Shown piece after piece: positions 1 through 8,162 of a stretch of DNA of 64,000 nucleotides. The notes under the pieces were generated by a model, which saw only the letters and a program-made list of their open reading frames with translations, was not told the origin of the DNA and ran no database searches. Position 1 is the stretch's first letter. Every line of letters starts with the position of its first letter. The position numbers were made by a program, and so were the translations under genes. Origin of the DNA: an uncultured Steroidobacter sp. (GTDB taxonomy: Bacteria > Pseudomonadota > Gammaproteobacteria > Steroidobacterales > Steroidobacteraceae); contig CALMII010000057.1 of the NCBI GenBank assembly GCA_937864115.1, positions 61,363 through 125,362 of the forward strand, read 5' to 3'.

Positions 1-1665
1 TACGCCGTGGTGGCGACGGCGATCGGGCTGGTCGCGCTGGTGATGTCGGTGCTGATGCGGCTGCAGCTCGGCTTTCCCGACACGTTCAAGCTCATCGCGC
101 CGGAGCACTACTACCAGTTCATCACCATGCACGGAATGATCATGGTGATCTACCTGCTGACCGCGCTGTTCCTCGGCGGCTTCGGCAACTACCTCATTCC
201 GCTCATGCTCGGTTCGCGGGACATGGTGTTCCCGTACATGAACATGCTGAGCTTCTGGTTCTACCTGCTCGCGGTGCTGATCCTGGTCGCCGGCATGTTC
301 GTGCCGGGCGGACCGACGGGCGCAGGCTGGACGCTGTATCCGCCGCAGGCCATCCTGCCCGGCACGCCCGGCGTGACGTGGGGCATTCTGTGCATGCTCG
401 CCTCGCTCGCGGTGTTCATCATCGCGTTCACGATGGGCGGCCTGAACTACGTGACGACGGTGCTGCAGGCGCGCTGCCGCGGCATGACGTTCATGCGCAT
501 GCCGCTGTCGGTGTGGGGCATCTTCACCGCCTCCATCCTCGGCCTGCTCGCCTTCCCGGCGCTGTTCGTGTCCGCGATCATGATGGCGCTCGACAGCACC
601 ATCGGCACGAGCTTCTTCCTGCCGGCCGTGAACTCGATGGGCGAGAACCTCAAGTACAGCGGCGGCAGTCCGCTGCTGTTCCAGCACCTGTTCTGGTTCT
701 TCGGCCACCCCGAGGTCTACATCGTCGCGCTGCCGGCCTTCGGCATCGTCTCGGACCTGCTCAGCACGCACGCACGTCGCAACATCTTCGGCTATCGCAT
801 GATGGTGTGGGCGATCCTCGCGATCGGCGTGCTGAGCTTCGTCGTGTGGGCGCACCACATGTACATCAGCGGCATGAATCCCTATTTCGGATTCTTCTTC
901 GCGACGACGACGCTGATCATCGCGGTGCCGACCGCGATCAAGGTCTACAACTGGGTGCTCACCATCTGGAAAGGCGACGTGCACCTCACGGTGCCGATGC
1001 TGTTTGCGATCGGCTTCATTTTCACGTTCGTGAACGGCGGCCTCACCGGCCTGTTCCTCGGCAATGTGACGGTCGACGTGCCGTTGTCCGGCACTTACTT
1101 CGTCGTTGCACACTTCCACATGGTGATGGGTGTGTCGCCGATCATGGTGGTGTTCGGCGCGATCTATCACTGGTATCCGAAGATCACCGGCCGCATGTTC
1201 GACGAGACGCTCGGCAAGGTGCATTTCTGGGCGACCTTCCTCGGCACGTATGCGATCTACCTGCCGATGCACTATCTCGGCATTCTCGGCGTGCCGCGTC
1301 GCTACTACGCGTATGGCGACAGCATCAGCTTCATTCCGGAATCGGTACACCTCGCGAATGAGTGGATCACGATCTCGGCGGTGATCGTCGCCGCCATCCA
1401 GCTCGTGTTCCTCTACAACCTGATCTGGTCGTACTTCCGCGGCGCGAAGGCCGATCCGAATCCCTGGCGCGCCACCACGCTCGAATGGCAGACGCCGGAC
1501 ACGCCGCCGAAGCACGGCAACTGGGGCAAGGACCTGCCGGTGGTGTATCGCTGGGCCTATGACTACAGCGTGCCCGGCGCAAAGGAAGACTTCATCCCAC
1601 AGAACGTGCCGCCCAGCAGCGACACGCCGGCCGGTCACGATCACGGACACGGAGCAAAGACGTGA
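1..1665 (+). CDS. ctaD: Cytochrome c oxidase subunit I, 5' end cut by window edge
   Basis: Catalytic haem-copper subunit of an aa3-type terminal oxidase in the inner membrane; it reduces O2 to water and pumps protons. The frame is open from base 1, so the true start lies upstream and the GTG at 7 is only the first possible start codon in the window. The copper-B/tyrosine motif GHPEVY is at 703-720, with the Glu of A1-type pumps. The two further copper His codons are at 853-858, and the haem a/a3 ligand motif HFH is at 1111-1119. A K-channel-like Lys follows VPTAI. The last residues are His-rich. The stop overlaps the next gene's GTG. Family assignment is secure; only the N-terminus is missing. 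Confidence 0.96.
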   Translation, partial: YAVVATAIGLVALVMSVLMRLQLGFPDTFKLIAPEHYYQFITMHGMIMVIYLLTALFLGGFGNYLIPLMLGSRDMVFPYMNMLSFWFYLLAVLILVAGMFVPGGPTGAGWTLYPPQAILPGTPGVTWGILCMLASLAVFIIAFTMGGLNYVTTVLQARCRGMTFMRMPLSVWGIFTASILGLLAFPALFVSAIMMALDSTIGTSFFLPAVNSMGENLKYSGGSPLLFQHLFWFFGHPEVYIVALPAFGIVSDLLSTHARRNIFGYRMMVWAILAIGVLSFVVWAHHMYISGMNPYFGFFFATTTLIIAVPTAIKVYNWVLTIWKGDVHLTVPMLFAIGFIFTFVNGGLTGLFLGNVTVDVPLSGTYFVVAHFHMVMGVSPIMVVFGAIYHWYPKITGRMFDETLGKVHFWATFLGTYAIYLPMHYLGILGVPRRYYAYGDSISFIPESVHLANEWITISAVIVAAIQLVFLYNLIWSYFRGAKADPNPWRATTLEWQTPDTPPKHGNWGKDLPVVYRWAYDYSVPGAKEDFIPQNVPPSSDTPAGHDHGHGAKT

Positions 1666-2396
1666 GCCTGACGGTTGCCTACAGCGCGCTGATCACCGGC
1701 ATCCTGGTCTGGCTGGTGCTGGTCACGCGCTTCCGCACGAAATCCTGGGAGCCGCTCGGCGTCACCGCAGAAATCGACGGTCAACGTTTCCCGCCGCAAC
1801 GCGTCGGCCTGTGGGTCTTCCTGGCGGTCGTGACGTCGCTGTTCGGACTGTTCATCGCCGCCTTCTTCATGCGCATGGGCCACGACGTCGTCGCGCCGGA
1901 CTGGAAGCCGTTTCCGGAGCCGATGATCCTGTGGATCAACACGGCAGCACTGATCATCGGCAGCGTCGCCATGCAATGGGCGCGTTCTTCGGTCGCGAAG
2001 GGCGATGCCGTCTCGACGCGTCGCGCCCTCATCGTCGCCGGTGTAATGACGCTCGCCTTCCTGGTCGGTCAGGTGCTGGCCTGGCGGCTGATGATCATGT
2101 CGGGCTATTTCCAGCCGTACAACCCGGCGGTCGCCTTCTTCTATCTATTGACGCTGCTGCACGCGCTGCATGTGATCGGCGGAATGGTTGTGTGGGTGCG
2201 GATGCTGCTGCGCATGCGCGCCGTGAACGCCGCGCCGCCCGCGACTGAAGCCGTCGACGTGCGCCGCCGCTTCCGGCTCAGCGTCGAACTCTGCACCGTG
2301 TACTGGCACTACCTGCTGTTCGTATGGCTGGTGGTGTTCGCATTGCTGCTTACGCATTCGATCGACAGCGAGTTCGTGTTCGACAGGTTGTGTTGA
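1662..2396 (+). CDS. Cytochrome c oxidase subunit III-like protein (first copy)
   Basis: A 244-residue integral membrane protein of the COX3/CyoC family. It keeps the family's C-terminal pattern of a Tyr-Trp-His motif (VYWHYLLFVW) in the last helix and a mid-protein helix containing LHALHVIGG. The GTG start overlaps the subunit I stop by four bases, so translational coupling is likely. It is shorter than classical subunit III (about 260-290 residues) and is followed by a second, divergent COX3-like gene. Subunit III normally stabilises the catalytic core; which of the two copies fills that role cannot be told from sequence. Another possibility is a NorE-like accessory subunit. Confidence 0.85.
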   Translation: MSLTVAYSALITGILVWLVLVTRFRTKSWEPLGVTAEIDGQRFPPQRVGLWVFLAVVTSLFGLFIAAFFMRMGHDVVAPDWKPFPEPMILWINTAALIIGSVAMQWARSSVAKGDAVSTRRALIVAGVMTLAFLVGQVLAWRLMIMSGYFQPYNPAVAFFYLLTLLHALHVIGGMVVWVRMLLRMRAVNAAPPATEAVDVRRRFRLSVELCTVYWHYLLFVWLVVFALLLTHSIDSEFVFDRLC

Positions 2397-2400
2397 GTGT

Positions 2401-2475
2401 GAGTGACGAAAGTCACGGGGGTCACGAAAGTGACAAGGGCCTCCGGATCGTCACCTTCGTGACTTTTGTGACTCG
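2401..2475. repeat. Family F inverted repeat with 9-base GTGAC/GTCAC units
   Basis: The 97-base gap between the two COX3-like genes is almost all one imperfect hairpin. The left arm (2403-2434) repeats a 9-base unit, GTGACGAAA/GTCACGGGG/GTCACGAAA, and the right arm is 2450-2472. The inner stem GTCACGAAAGTGAC pairs with GTCACCTTCGTGAC with one mismatch around a 15-base loop, then continues through G-U pairs. It lies inside an operon, so it may act as an mRNA processing or stability element rather than a terminator. Confidence 0.75.
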
Positions 2476-2493
2476 CATCCCCAATGGAGTTCA

Positions 2494-3171
2494 ATGATGT
2501 CCGCCCATGATCCAACCATCCCCGACGGACTGAGCGGCGTTACCGCCGACTGGTCCGCCGACAAGCAGGCGTTCCCCGTGCCGTGGGGGAAGGCCATGAT
2601 GTGGATCTTCCTGCTGAGCGACACCTTCGTGTTCTCGTGCTTCCTCACGGGCTACATGAATGTGCGCATGTCGACCACGGTGCCGTGGCCGAATCCGAGC
2701 GAAGTGTTCGCGCTCACCGTGGCTGGCGAGAGCATTCCGCTGCTGCTGATCGCCATCATGACCATGGTGCTGATCACGAGCAGCGGCACGATGGCGATGG
2801 CCGTGAACTTCGGCTACCGGCGCGATCGCAAACGCACCGCGCTGCTCATGTTCGCCACGGCCGCGCTCGGACTGTGTTTCGTCGGCATGCAGGCGTTCGA
2901 ATGGACCAAGCTCATCGTCGATGAAGGCGTGCGGCCCTGGGCCAATCCCATGGGCGCGGCGCAGTTCGGTTCGGCGTTCTTCATGATCACGGGCTTTCAC
3001 GGACTGCACGTGAGCGGCGGCGTGATCTACCTGACCGTCGTCGCGATCCGCGTGCTGAACGGCTTTTATGATCGCAAGGGCACCTACGAAACGGTTGAGG
3101 TCGCCGGCCTGTACTGGCACTTCGTCGATCTGGTGTGGGTCTTCATCTTCGCGTTCTTCTATCTCTGGTAG
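2494..3171 (+). CDS. Cytochrome c oxidase subunit III (second copy)
   Basis: A 225-residue COX3/CyoC-family membrane protein. Family landmarks are an early helix WIFLLSDTFVFSCF, the motif FMITGFHGLHVSGG, and the C-terminal motif LYWHFVDLVWVFIF that is typical of true subunit III. This copy therefore looks closer to canonical CoxC than the preceding one. GGAG at 2486-2489 supports either the ATG at 2494 or the in-frame ATG at 2497; the second has the better spacing. It belongs to the oxidase operon, with subunit IV starting 9 bases downstream. Confidence 0.88.
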   Translation: MMSAHDPTIPDGLSGVTADWSADKQAFPVPWGKAMMWIFLLSDTFVFSCFLTGYMNVRMSTTVPWPNPSEVFALTVAGESIPLLLIAIMTMVLITSSGTMAMAVNFGYRRDRKRTALLMFATAALGLCFVGMQAFEWTKLIVDEGVRPWANPMGAAQFGSAFFMITGFHGLHVSGGVIYLTVVAIRVLNGFYDRKGTYETVEVAGLYWHFVDLVWVFIFAFFYLW

Positions 3172-3179
3172 GAGTGCTT

Positions 3180-3554
3180 ATGGATCACGCCGCACATGCA
3201 CCCGCCGCCCACGATCAGGGCCAGCAGCATCCGATCAAGCTCTATCTGTGGATCTGGGGACTGCTGTTCGTCCTCAGCGCGTTCTCGTACATGGTCGACT
3301 ACTTCCGCGTGCAGGGTTATCTGCGCTGGACGCTGATCATCATCTTCATGCTGCTGAAGGCCGGCTTCATCATCGCGATCTTCATGCACATGAAGTGGGA
3401 ACGGCTCGGCCTGAAACTCGCCATCCTCATGCCGCCGCTCGCCCTGCTGGTGCTGATCGGACTCATGGCGATCGAAGGCGACTACACGTTTCTGACGCGG
3501 CTGGCGTCCTTCGGACAGGAAGCGGCGGCGCCCGCACCCGTGCACCATGACTGA
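3180..3554 (+). CDS. Cytochrome c oxidase subunit IV, prokaryotic CtaF/CyoD type
   Basis: A 124-residue protein with three predicted membrane helices, the layout of bacterial subunit IV (COX4_pro). The helices begin at about LYLWIWGLLFVLSAFSYM, LRWTLIIIFMLLKAGFII and LAILMPPLALLVLIGLM. The conserved FMHMKWE segment joins helices two and three. The N-terminus and C-terminus are His/Ala-rich. GGAG precedes the ATG at 3180, and the next gene overlaps its end by 8 bases. The small subunit is thought to help assemble or stabilise the oxidase core. Confidence 0.85.
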   Translation: MDHAAHAPAAHDQGQQHPIKLYLWIWGLLFVLSAFSYMVDYFRVQGYLRWTLIIIFMLLKAGFIIAIFMHMKWERLGLKLAILMPPLALLVLIGLMAIEGDYTFLTRLASFGQEAAAPAPVHHD

Positions 3555-3855
3555 CGACATTCATTCGCTGATCTTCTGGGCCTGCATGCCGATCGCGATC
3601 GTCGTCTTCGCGACCATGCTGCATTCCATCGCGACATTTCATCGCGCCACGCCGGCCCGCAATGCCATCGCCGAAACACTCTGGGCGCTCGTGCCGATCT
3701 GCATCGTCGTCGCAATGGCCGCGCCCGCCGTGAAGTCGCTCGTCATGCCGACTCCTGTTCACGAGACGGCTCAGCAAACCCGCAGACCGGCCGGGCCCGA
3801 GCTGGCCGGAGAGATCCCACAGAAAGCTTTTCATGACGGCGTCATCCCGCTATAA
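3547..3855 (+). CDS. Small membrane protein resembling the transmembrane hairpin of cytochrome oxidase subunit II
   Basis: A 102-residue protein starting inside the end of the subunit IV gene. Two hydrophobic segments (residues about 8-24 and 44-62) flank a polar link. The stretch AETLWALVPICIVVAMAAPA follows the pattern of the second COX2 helix ('EixWTxiPxxill'). The CuA-binding domain that makes up most of real subunit II is absent: there is no Cys pair or downstream His/Met, and the protein ends in a Pro-rich tail. A normal subunit II is presumably encoded upstream of the window. The role is unknown; assembly or stabilisation is a guess from the operon position. Confidence 0.6.
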   Translation: MTDDIHSLIFWACMPIAIVVFATMLHSIATFHRATPARNAIAETLWALVPICIVVAMAAPAVKSLVMPTPVHETAQQTRRPAGPELAGEIPQKAFHDGVIPL

Positions 3856-3874
3856 GACTCCCCGGCCGAGTCCC

Positions 3875-3979
3875 GGCCGCATGCGGCTTTTCCCGACTGC
3901 GCTCCATCATGGCTTTTTCATCCCCTGCCTCGCCGCGGGCTCTGCCGGGCCCTGAACTCGTGGGGAGCTCCCCCACCTC
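3875..3979 (+). other. Operon gap with short hairpins before ctaA
   Basis: GCCGCATGCGGC followed by TTTT (3876-3891) could be a weak terminator after the oxidase subunit genes. Just before ctaA the palindrome GGGGAGCTCCCC (3962-3973) contains the only Shine-Dalgarno-like run, so folding could mask it and lower ctaA translation. This is read from sequence only. Confidence 0.35.
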
Positions 3980-4987
3980 ATGACTTCCCGACTGGTTCTG
4001 TTTCGTCGCTTGGCGCTCGCCGGCGTCCTGCTTGCCCTCGTCGTGGTCGTGCTGGGCGCCTGGGTGCGTCTGAGCGCCGCCGGTCTCGGCTGCCCCGACT
4101 GGCCAGGCTGCTATGGGCATCTCACCGTGGATCAGGCGGCGCAGAACGTCGATGCGATCAATGAGGCCTTCCCGCATCGGCCGTTCGAGTATCACAAGGC
4201 CATCAAGGAAATGGTCCACCGCTACTTCGCGAGCGGCCTGGGCTTGCTGATCCTGGTGCTCGCGGGTCTTGCGATCGCCAATCGCAAGGATCCGAATCAG
4301 CCGGTCGGCCTGCCGATCGCCCTGGTCGCGCTGGTGATCTTCCAGGGCCTGCTCGGCATGTGGACCGTGACGCTGCTGCTGAAGCCGCTGATCGTGGTGT
4401 TGCACTTGTTGGGAGGCCTGGCGACGCTATCGCTGCTGGCGTGGCTCGCCATCGATCCGGAGCGTCGCACGCGGGTGAAGGAAGAGACGGGCATCCGCCG
4501 GCTGGCGTTCATCGGATTGATCGTGCTCGGCGTCCAGATCGCGCTCGGCGGCTGGACCAGCAGCAACTACGCCGCACTCGCCTGCCCCGATTTTCCGACC
4601 TGCCAGAACGTCGCCTGGCCGCACATGGACATCAAGGACGCGTTCGTCCTGTGGCGCGGCCTCGGCATCGATTACGAAGGCGGCGTGCTCGATCATCCGG
4701 CGCGCGTCGCGATCCATTTCATCCATCGCCTCGGTGCGCTCGCGACCGCACTGATCCTCGGCTGGCTCGCGATCCAGGCCTGGCGCAAGGGACGCAATAC
4801 CTCGGTGAAAGTCGCCGGCGCCGTGCTCGGCGCCGTCCTGCTGATGCAACTGATCCTCGGGCCGCTCATGGTCGTGCGCGGCCTGCCGCTGTCGCTCGCG
4901 ACCGCGCACAACGGTGTGGCAGCGCTGCTGCTGCTGAGCGTCGTGCGACTCAATCGACTGTTGCGACCGCTGCCCTCGCGTCTGTGA
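3980..4987 (+). CDS. ctaA: Haem A synthase (COX15/CtaA family)
   Basis: A 335-residue, eight-helix inner membrane enzyme that oxidises the C8 methyl of haem O to make haem A for the oxidase encoded upstream. Conserved haem-binding His residues occur in EMVHRYFA, VVLHLLGG, HFIHRLGA and TAHNGVA. Two Cys-pair loops, GCPDWPGC and CPDFPTC, match the CtaA disulfide loops. The ATG at 3980 lies just after a GGGGAGCTCCCC palindrome. ctaB follows after 7 bases, giving the usual haem A pathway order. Confidence 0.95.
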   Translation: MTSRLVLFRRLALAGVLLALVVVVLGAWVRLSAAGLGCPDWPGCYGHLTVDQAAQNVDAINEAFPHRPFEYHKAIKEMVHRYFASGLGLLILVLAGLAIANRKDPNQPVGLPIALVALVIFQGLLGMWTVTLLLKPLIVVLHLLGGLATLSLLAWLAIDPERRTRVKEETGIRRLAFIGLIVLGVQIALGGWTSSNYAALACPDFPTCQNVAWPHMDIKDAFVLWRGLGIDYEGGVLDHPARVAIHFIHRLGALATALILGWLAIQAWRKGRNTSVKVAGAVLGAVLLMQLILGPLMVVRGLPLSLATAHNGVAALLLLSVVRLNRLLRPLPSRL

Positions 4988-4994
4988 GACTGCC

Positions 4995-5888
4995 GTGACC
5001 GCGCCCCCAGCATCGTCGTCCGCCACCTGGCGCGACTACTACGAACTCGGCAAGCCGCGCGTGGTGATGCTGATCGTGTTCACTGCGGTCGTGGGCATGT
5101 TCCTCGCGGCGCCGGGGTTGCCGCCGGGCAGTGCGTTGCTGTTCGGGACACTCGGCATCGCGCTCGCCGCCTCATCCGCCGCCGCAATCAATCACGTGCT
5201 CGACCGGCGTTTCGATGAGCAGATGGCGCGCACGCGCAACCGTCCGCTGCCGACGGGACACGTCACCGAACGCCAAGCGCTCACCTATGCACTGATTCTC
5301 GCGGTGCTGTCGATGGCGATCCTGTGGCTGCTGGTGAATCCGCTCACCGCGGTGCTGACGTTCTGTTCGCTGATCGGTTACGCCGTGGTCTACACCGTGT
5401 GGCTGAAACATGCGACGCCGCAGAACATCGTGATCGGCGGAGCCGCCGGCGCCGCGCCGCCCGTGCTTGGCTGGACCGCGGTGACCGCCCATGTCGATCC
5501 GTATTCGCTGCTGCTGTTCCTGATCATCTTCACCTGGACCCCGCCGCATTTCTGGGCACTCGCCATCGCGCGGCGCGATGAATATGCAAAGGCCGGCATT
5601 CCCATGCTGCCCGTCGCGTACAGCATCGACTTCACGCGCCTGCACATCCTGCTCTACACCATCCTGCTGGTGATCGTGACCCTGCTGCCGTATCTCACCG
5701 GCATGAGCGGACTCATCTATCTCGCCGCCGCGCTCATCCTCGGCGGTTTCTTTCTGTATCGCGCCACGCAGCTCAAGCGCGACGTCGATGCGCGCCTGCC
5801 GATGCAGACGTTCAGCTTCTCGATCACCTATCTGGCGCTGCTGTTCGCGGCTTTGTTGCTGGATCACTACGTCCGCATCCGGGTGTAA
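4995..5888 (+). CDS. ctaB: Protohaem IX farnesyltransferase (haem O synthase)
   Basis: A 297-residue UbiA-superfamily membrane prenyltransferase that adds farnesyl to haem B to give haem O, the substrate of CtaA. The first Asp-rich motif is NHVLDRRFDEQMARTRNRPLP, and later family segments include TWTPPHFWALAI and GIPMLPV. It starts with GTG, 7 bases after ctaA. It is the last recognisable oxidase gene; no ctaG, surf1 or sco homologue is seen here, so copper insertion must be encoded upstream or elsewhere. Confidence 0.96.
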   Translation: MTAPPASSSATWRDYYELGKPRVVMLIVFTAVVGMFLAAPGLPPGSALLFGTLGIALAASSAAAINHVLDRRFDEQMARTRNRPLPTGHVTERQALTYALILAVLSMAILWLLVNPLTAVLTFCSLIGYAVVYTVWLKHATPQNIVIGGAAGAAPPVLGWTAVTAHVDPYSLLLFLIIFTWTPPHFWALAIARRDEYAKAGIPMLPVAYSIDFTRLHILLYTILLVIVTLLPYLTGMSGLIYLAAALILGGFFLYRATQLKRDVDARLPMQTFSFSITYLALLFAALLLDHYVRIRV

Positions 5889-5990
5889 GAGGGGAAATGG
5901 CCGCAAAAAGGCGCAAAGGACGCAGATAAAGAGGACGCTCCGTCTCCTTTTTGTCTGCGACTTTTGCGCCTTTTTGCGGCTATTCTCCTC
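5889..5990. repeat. Family C inverted repeat, copy 1
   Basis: Two long complementary arms fill the gap between ctaB and the next gene. The left arm carries GGCCGCAAAAAGGCGCAAAG (5900-5919) and the right arm its near-complement, TTTGCGCCTTTTTGCGGC (5963-5980). The flanks also pair (GAGGGGAAAT with ATTCTCCTC). A second copy with the same arms is at 43286-43375. Arms are purine-rich with runs of A. Confidence 0.85.
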
Positions 5991-5995
5991 GGGTC

Positions 5996-7201
5996 GTGCC
6001 CACCCGCAGCCGCAGTTTCGTTCCCTGGCTACTGATCGCCGTCGTCGCGCTGATCGCGTACGGCTCGCTCTATCCGTTCAACCTGAAACCGGATGCGTTC
6101 GATCGCAGCGTGATCGATGCGCTGCGCGAACTGTCATGGGCGCGCGCCGGTCGCGGCGATCGCATCGCGAACGTCCTGTTGTACCTGCCGCTGGGGTTCT
6201 GTCTGTTCCTGTGGCTGTCCTCCCGCGTGCGACGCAGTGCGGCCATCGTCGTAACGGTCGCGCTCGGTTCGCTGCTGTCGTGCGCGATCGAGGTGGCGCA
6301 GGTCTACATCTCGAGTCGCGTGCCGAGCCTCACCGATCTCACGCTCAACGCGCTCGGCACCCTGATCGGCGCTACCGCCGGCATGGTGTGGGACAAGATG
6401 GGCGGCCTGATGCATCTGCCGCGACGGGCGGAGAAGCCGCATCGCGATCCCGCCTCTGCGCTGTTGATCGCGACGTGGCTGCTGTGGCGGCTCGCGCCGT
6501 TCGTGCCGCATTTCGATCTGGGCAAGCTGAAGGCGGCGCTGCAGCCGCTGTTCCGGCCGCAGATCGATCTGTCCAGCACGCTGATCTGGCTGACCTGCTG
6601 GCTGGTGATTTCGCAGGCGCTCGCTACGCTCGTCAGTCGCACGCACACGCTGGAAGCGCTGCTGATCATGATCGCGGCGGTGCTGGTCGGGCGTCTGGTG
6701 GTCGCCAATCAGACGTTCGTCGCATCGGAACTGGTGGCGCTGGTCGCACTCGTGCCGATCGTCGTGCTGATGTATCGCATGACACCGGGGCCGAAACGTC
6801 TGTTGTTGCTCGCGGCCATGCTCGCGGTCTTCACGTTCGAACGCCTGACGCCGTTCGCGTTCACCGGTCCGGCGCCGGCCTTCGATTTCTGGCCGTTTCT
6901 GGGCTGGGCTGCAGCGGGTTTTCCGCTCGACCTGGGCGAACTGTTCGGCACGGTGTTTCTGTTCGCCGCGCTGCTGTGGATCCTGCGCTATGCGGGCACC
7001 TCGTTCCGGCTGGCGGCGGGCATCATGCTGGCGCTGGTGTGCGCCACCGAATTCCTGCAGCTGTGGCTGCCGGAACGCGGCGGTTCGATCACCGATCCGG
7101 CGATTGCACTCGTCGTGGTGCTGGCGTTTCGCTACACGCAGCGGCGGCAGCGCCGCATGTTCACGGGGCGTCCTGTGTCCCGACGCGAGCACAACCTTTG
7201 A
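5996..7201 (+). CDS. VanZ-family multi-pass membrane protein
   Basis: About 401 residues with ten or so hydrophobic segments. The N-terminal part has the VanZ signature (YGSLYPFNL, then NVLLYLPLGFCLFLW and SLTDLTLNALGT); a second VanZ-like pattern ends the protein (CATEFLQLWLPERGGSITD). The function of VanZ-like proteins outside the teicoplanin-resistance VanZ is not established. I chose GTG 5996 because the upstream TTG at 5951 and the first 14 codons would lie inside the family C repeat. Its 3' end overlaps the convergent lipoprotein gene by 41 bases. Confidence 0.75.
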   Translation: MPTRSRSFVPWLLIAVVALIAYGSLYPFNLKPDAFDRSVIDALRELSWARAGRGDRIANVLLYLPLGFCLFLWLSSRVRRSAAIVVTVALGSLLSCAIEVAQVYISSRVPSLTDLTLNALGTLIGATAGMVWDKMGGLMHLPRRAEKPHRDPASALLIATWLLWRLAPFVPHFDLGKLKAALQPLFRPQIDLSSTLIWLTCWLVISQALATLVSRTHTLEALLIMIAAVLVGRLVVANQTFVASELVALVALVPIVVLMYRMTPGPKRLLLLAAMLAVFTFERLTPFAFTGPAPAFDFWPFLGWAAAGFPLDLGELFGTVFLFAALLWILRYAGTSFRLAAGIMLALVCATEFLQLWLPERGGSITDPAIALVVVLAFRYTQRRQRRMFTGRPVSRREHNL

Positions 7202-7916
7202 CTTCCCGGCCGTCGAGCACGGCGCGCGCCGCAAAGGCGAAATACTCTCCCGACATCGAATCGCGACAGGCCTGCGCTTCGATCTGCAGTTCGAGTTTGT
7301 GCCGGGCATCGCTGGCGCGATAGCCGACCGTGCCTTCGGCATCTTCCGCCTGCAGTTCGCCGAGCGTGATCTCCTTCGGATCGTCGGGTTGCTTCCAGAC
7401 CATGCCGGTCTGCGTGACCTCGACCGCCCAGAACGGCTCGTTGCCGCGCGCCGACACCACGTTGTCGGGAACAGGCCGTTCGCAACCGCGGCTCTCAGCC
7501 GTCGACGCTGCGTACAGCAACTGTTCCAGCATGAAGGCGCCAGCCTGTCCCTTCGCGGCGGGCACATCGTCCGGCACCGGGCCGCGCTCGCCGTAGGTTT
7601 CGACGTACAGCGAGGTGGTGTCTTCGGTCAGCAGCTGTGTCAGCGCGCCTTCGCCATCGATCAGCCACAAGTCAGTCGGATCGTCGCAGCCGCGAAAGGT
7701 CGCATGGTCGCCTTCGCCCGTGACGATGCCGCGCTTGATCGCCAGGCTGGATTCCGCCGGCGCCTCTTCGACCGGTCCCGACGACAGTTCGGAAGTCGGT
7801 GCCGGAGTGGCCGGCGGTGGTGTCGCGGAAACGGGTGGTTCGCTCGGCCGGCCACATCCGGCCAGCAAGACAAATCCCGCGATCGACAGACCCACGAGGA
7901 TGCGACACCGAAACAT
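7161..7916 (-). CDS. Lipoprotein of unknown function with a GNEPFW motif (COG3650-like)
   Basis: A 251-residue predicted lipoprotein. The signal peptide MFRCRILVGLSIAGFVLLAG ends in a lipobox with Cys at about residue 21, followed by a Pro/Ser/Thr-rich linker (residues 22-55). The C-terminal half contains GNEPFWAVEV and GMVWKQPDDP, which I associate with the COG3650 family of uncharacterised envelope proteins. Four Cys remain after the lipobox, so disulfides are possible. ATG 7916 is chosen over an upstream frame because GGAGA precedes it and the signal peptide starts there. Confidence 0.72.
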   Translation of the reverse strand: MFRCRILVGLSIAGFVLLAGCGRPSEPPVSATPPPATPAPTSELSSGPVEEAPAESSLAIKRGIVTGEGDHATFRGCDDPTDLWLIDGEGALTQLLTEDTTSLYVETYGERGPVPDDVPAAKGQAGAFMLEQLLYAASTAESRGCERPVPDNVVSARGNEPFWAVEVTQTGMVWKQPDDPKEITLGELQAEDAEGTVGYRASDARHKLELQIEAQACRDSMSGEYFAFAARAVLDGREVKGCARVGTQDAP

Positions 7917-8043
7917 TGCGAGCTCTCCCCAGGCGCAACTGAATGTGTCCACCGGCCGTCGCCGATGGCGGCGCCAGAATAACGCGCAGCACCGCGCTGC
8001 CGCCAATGCGGCGCGATTGCATGAGGCAGTACCCGACTCGTGA

Positions 8044-8067
8044 TTGACCCGTCGGGCGGGCTACAAT
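8044..8067 (+). promoter_or_regulatory. Possible promoter upstream of uvrD
   Basis: TACAAT at 8062-8067 is a good -10 hexamer about 95 bases before uvrD. The nearest TTGACC (8044-8049) is only 12 bases away, too close for a normal sigma-70 spacing, so the -35 is uncertain. The rest of the 246-base gap shows nothing else recognisable. Confidence 0.3.
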
Positions 8068-8162
8068 CGCCGCCCTCCGGACGCCCACTCCATCTGCGTG
8101 CAATGAATCCTCCGATCGACTGTCGCCGCCTGTTTTCCCGGTTCGTACCGCGCGTTTAGAGC

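Noticed and set aside
378..1361. A 327-codon plus-strand frame inside subunit I
   Set aside because: Out-of-frame shadow of ctaD, Arg/His-rich with no family features.
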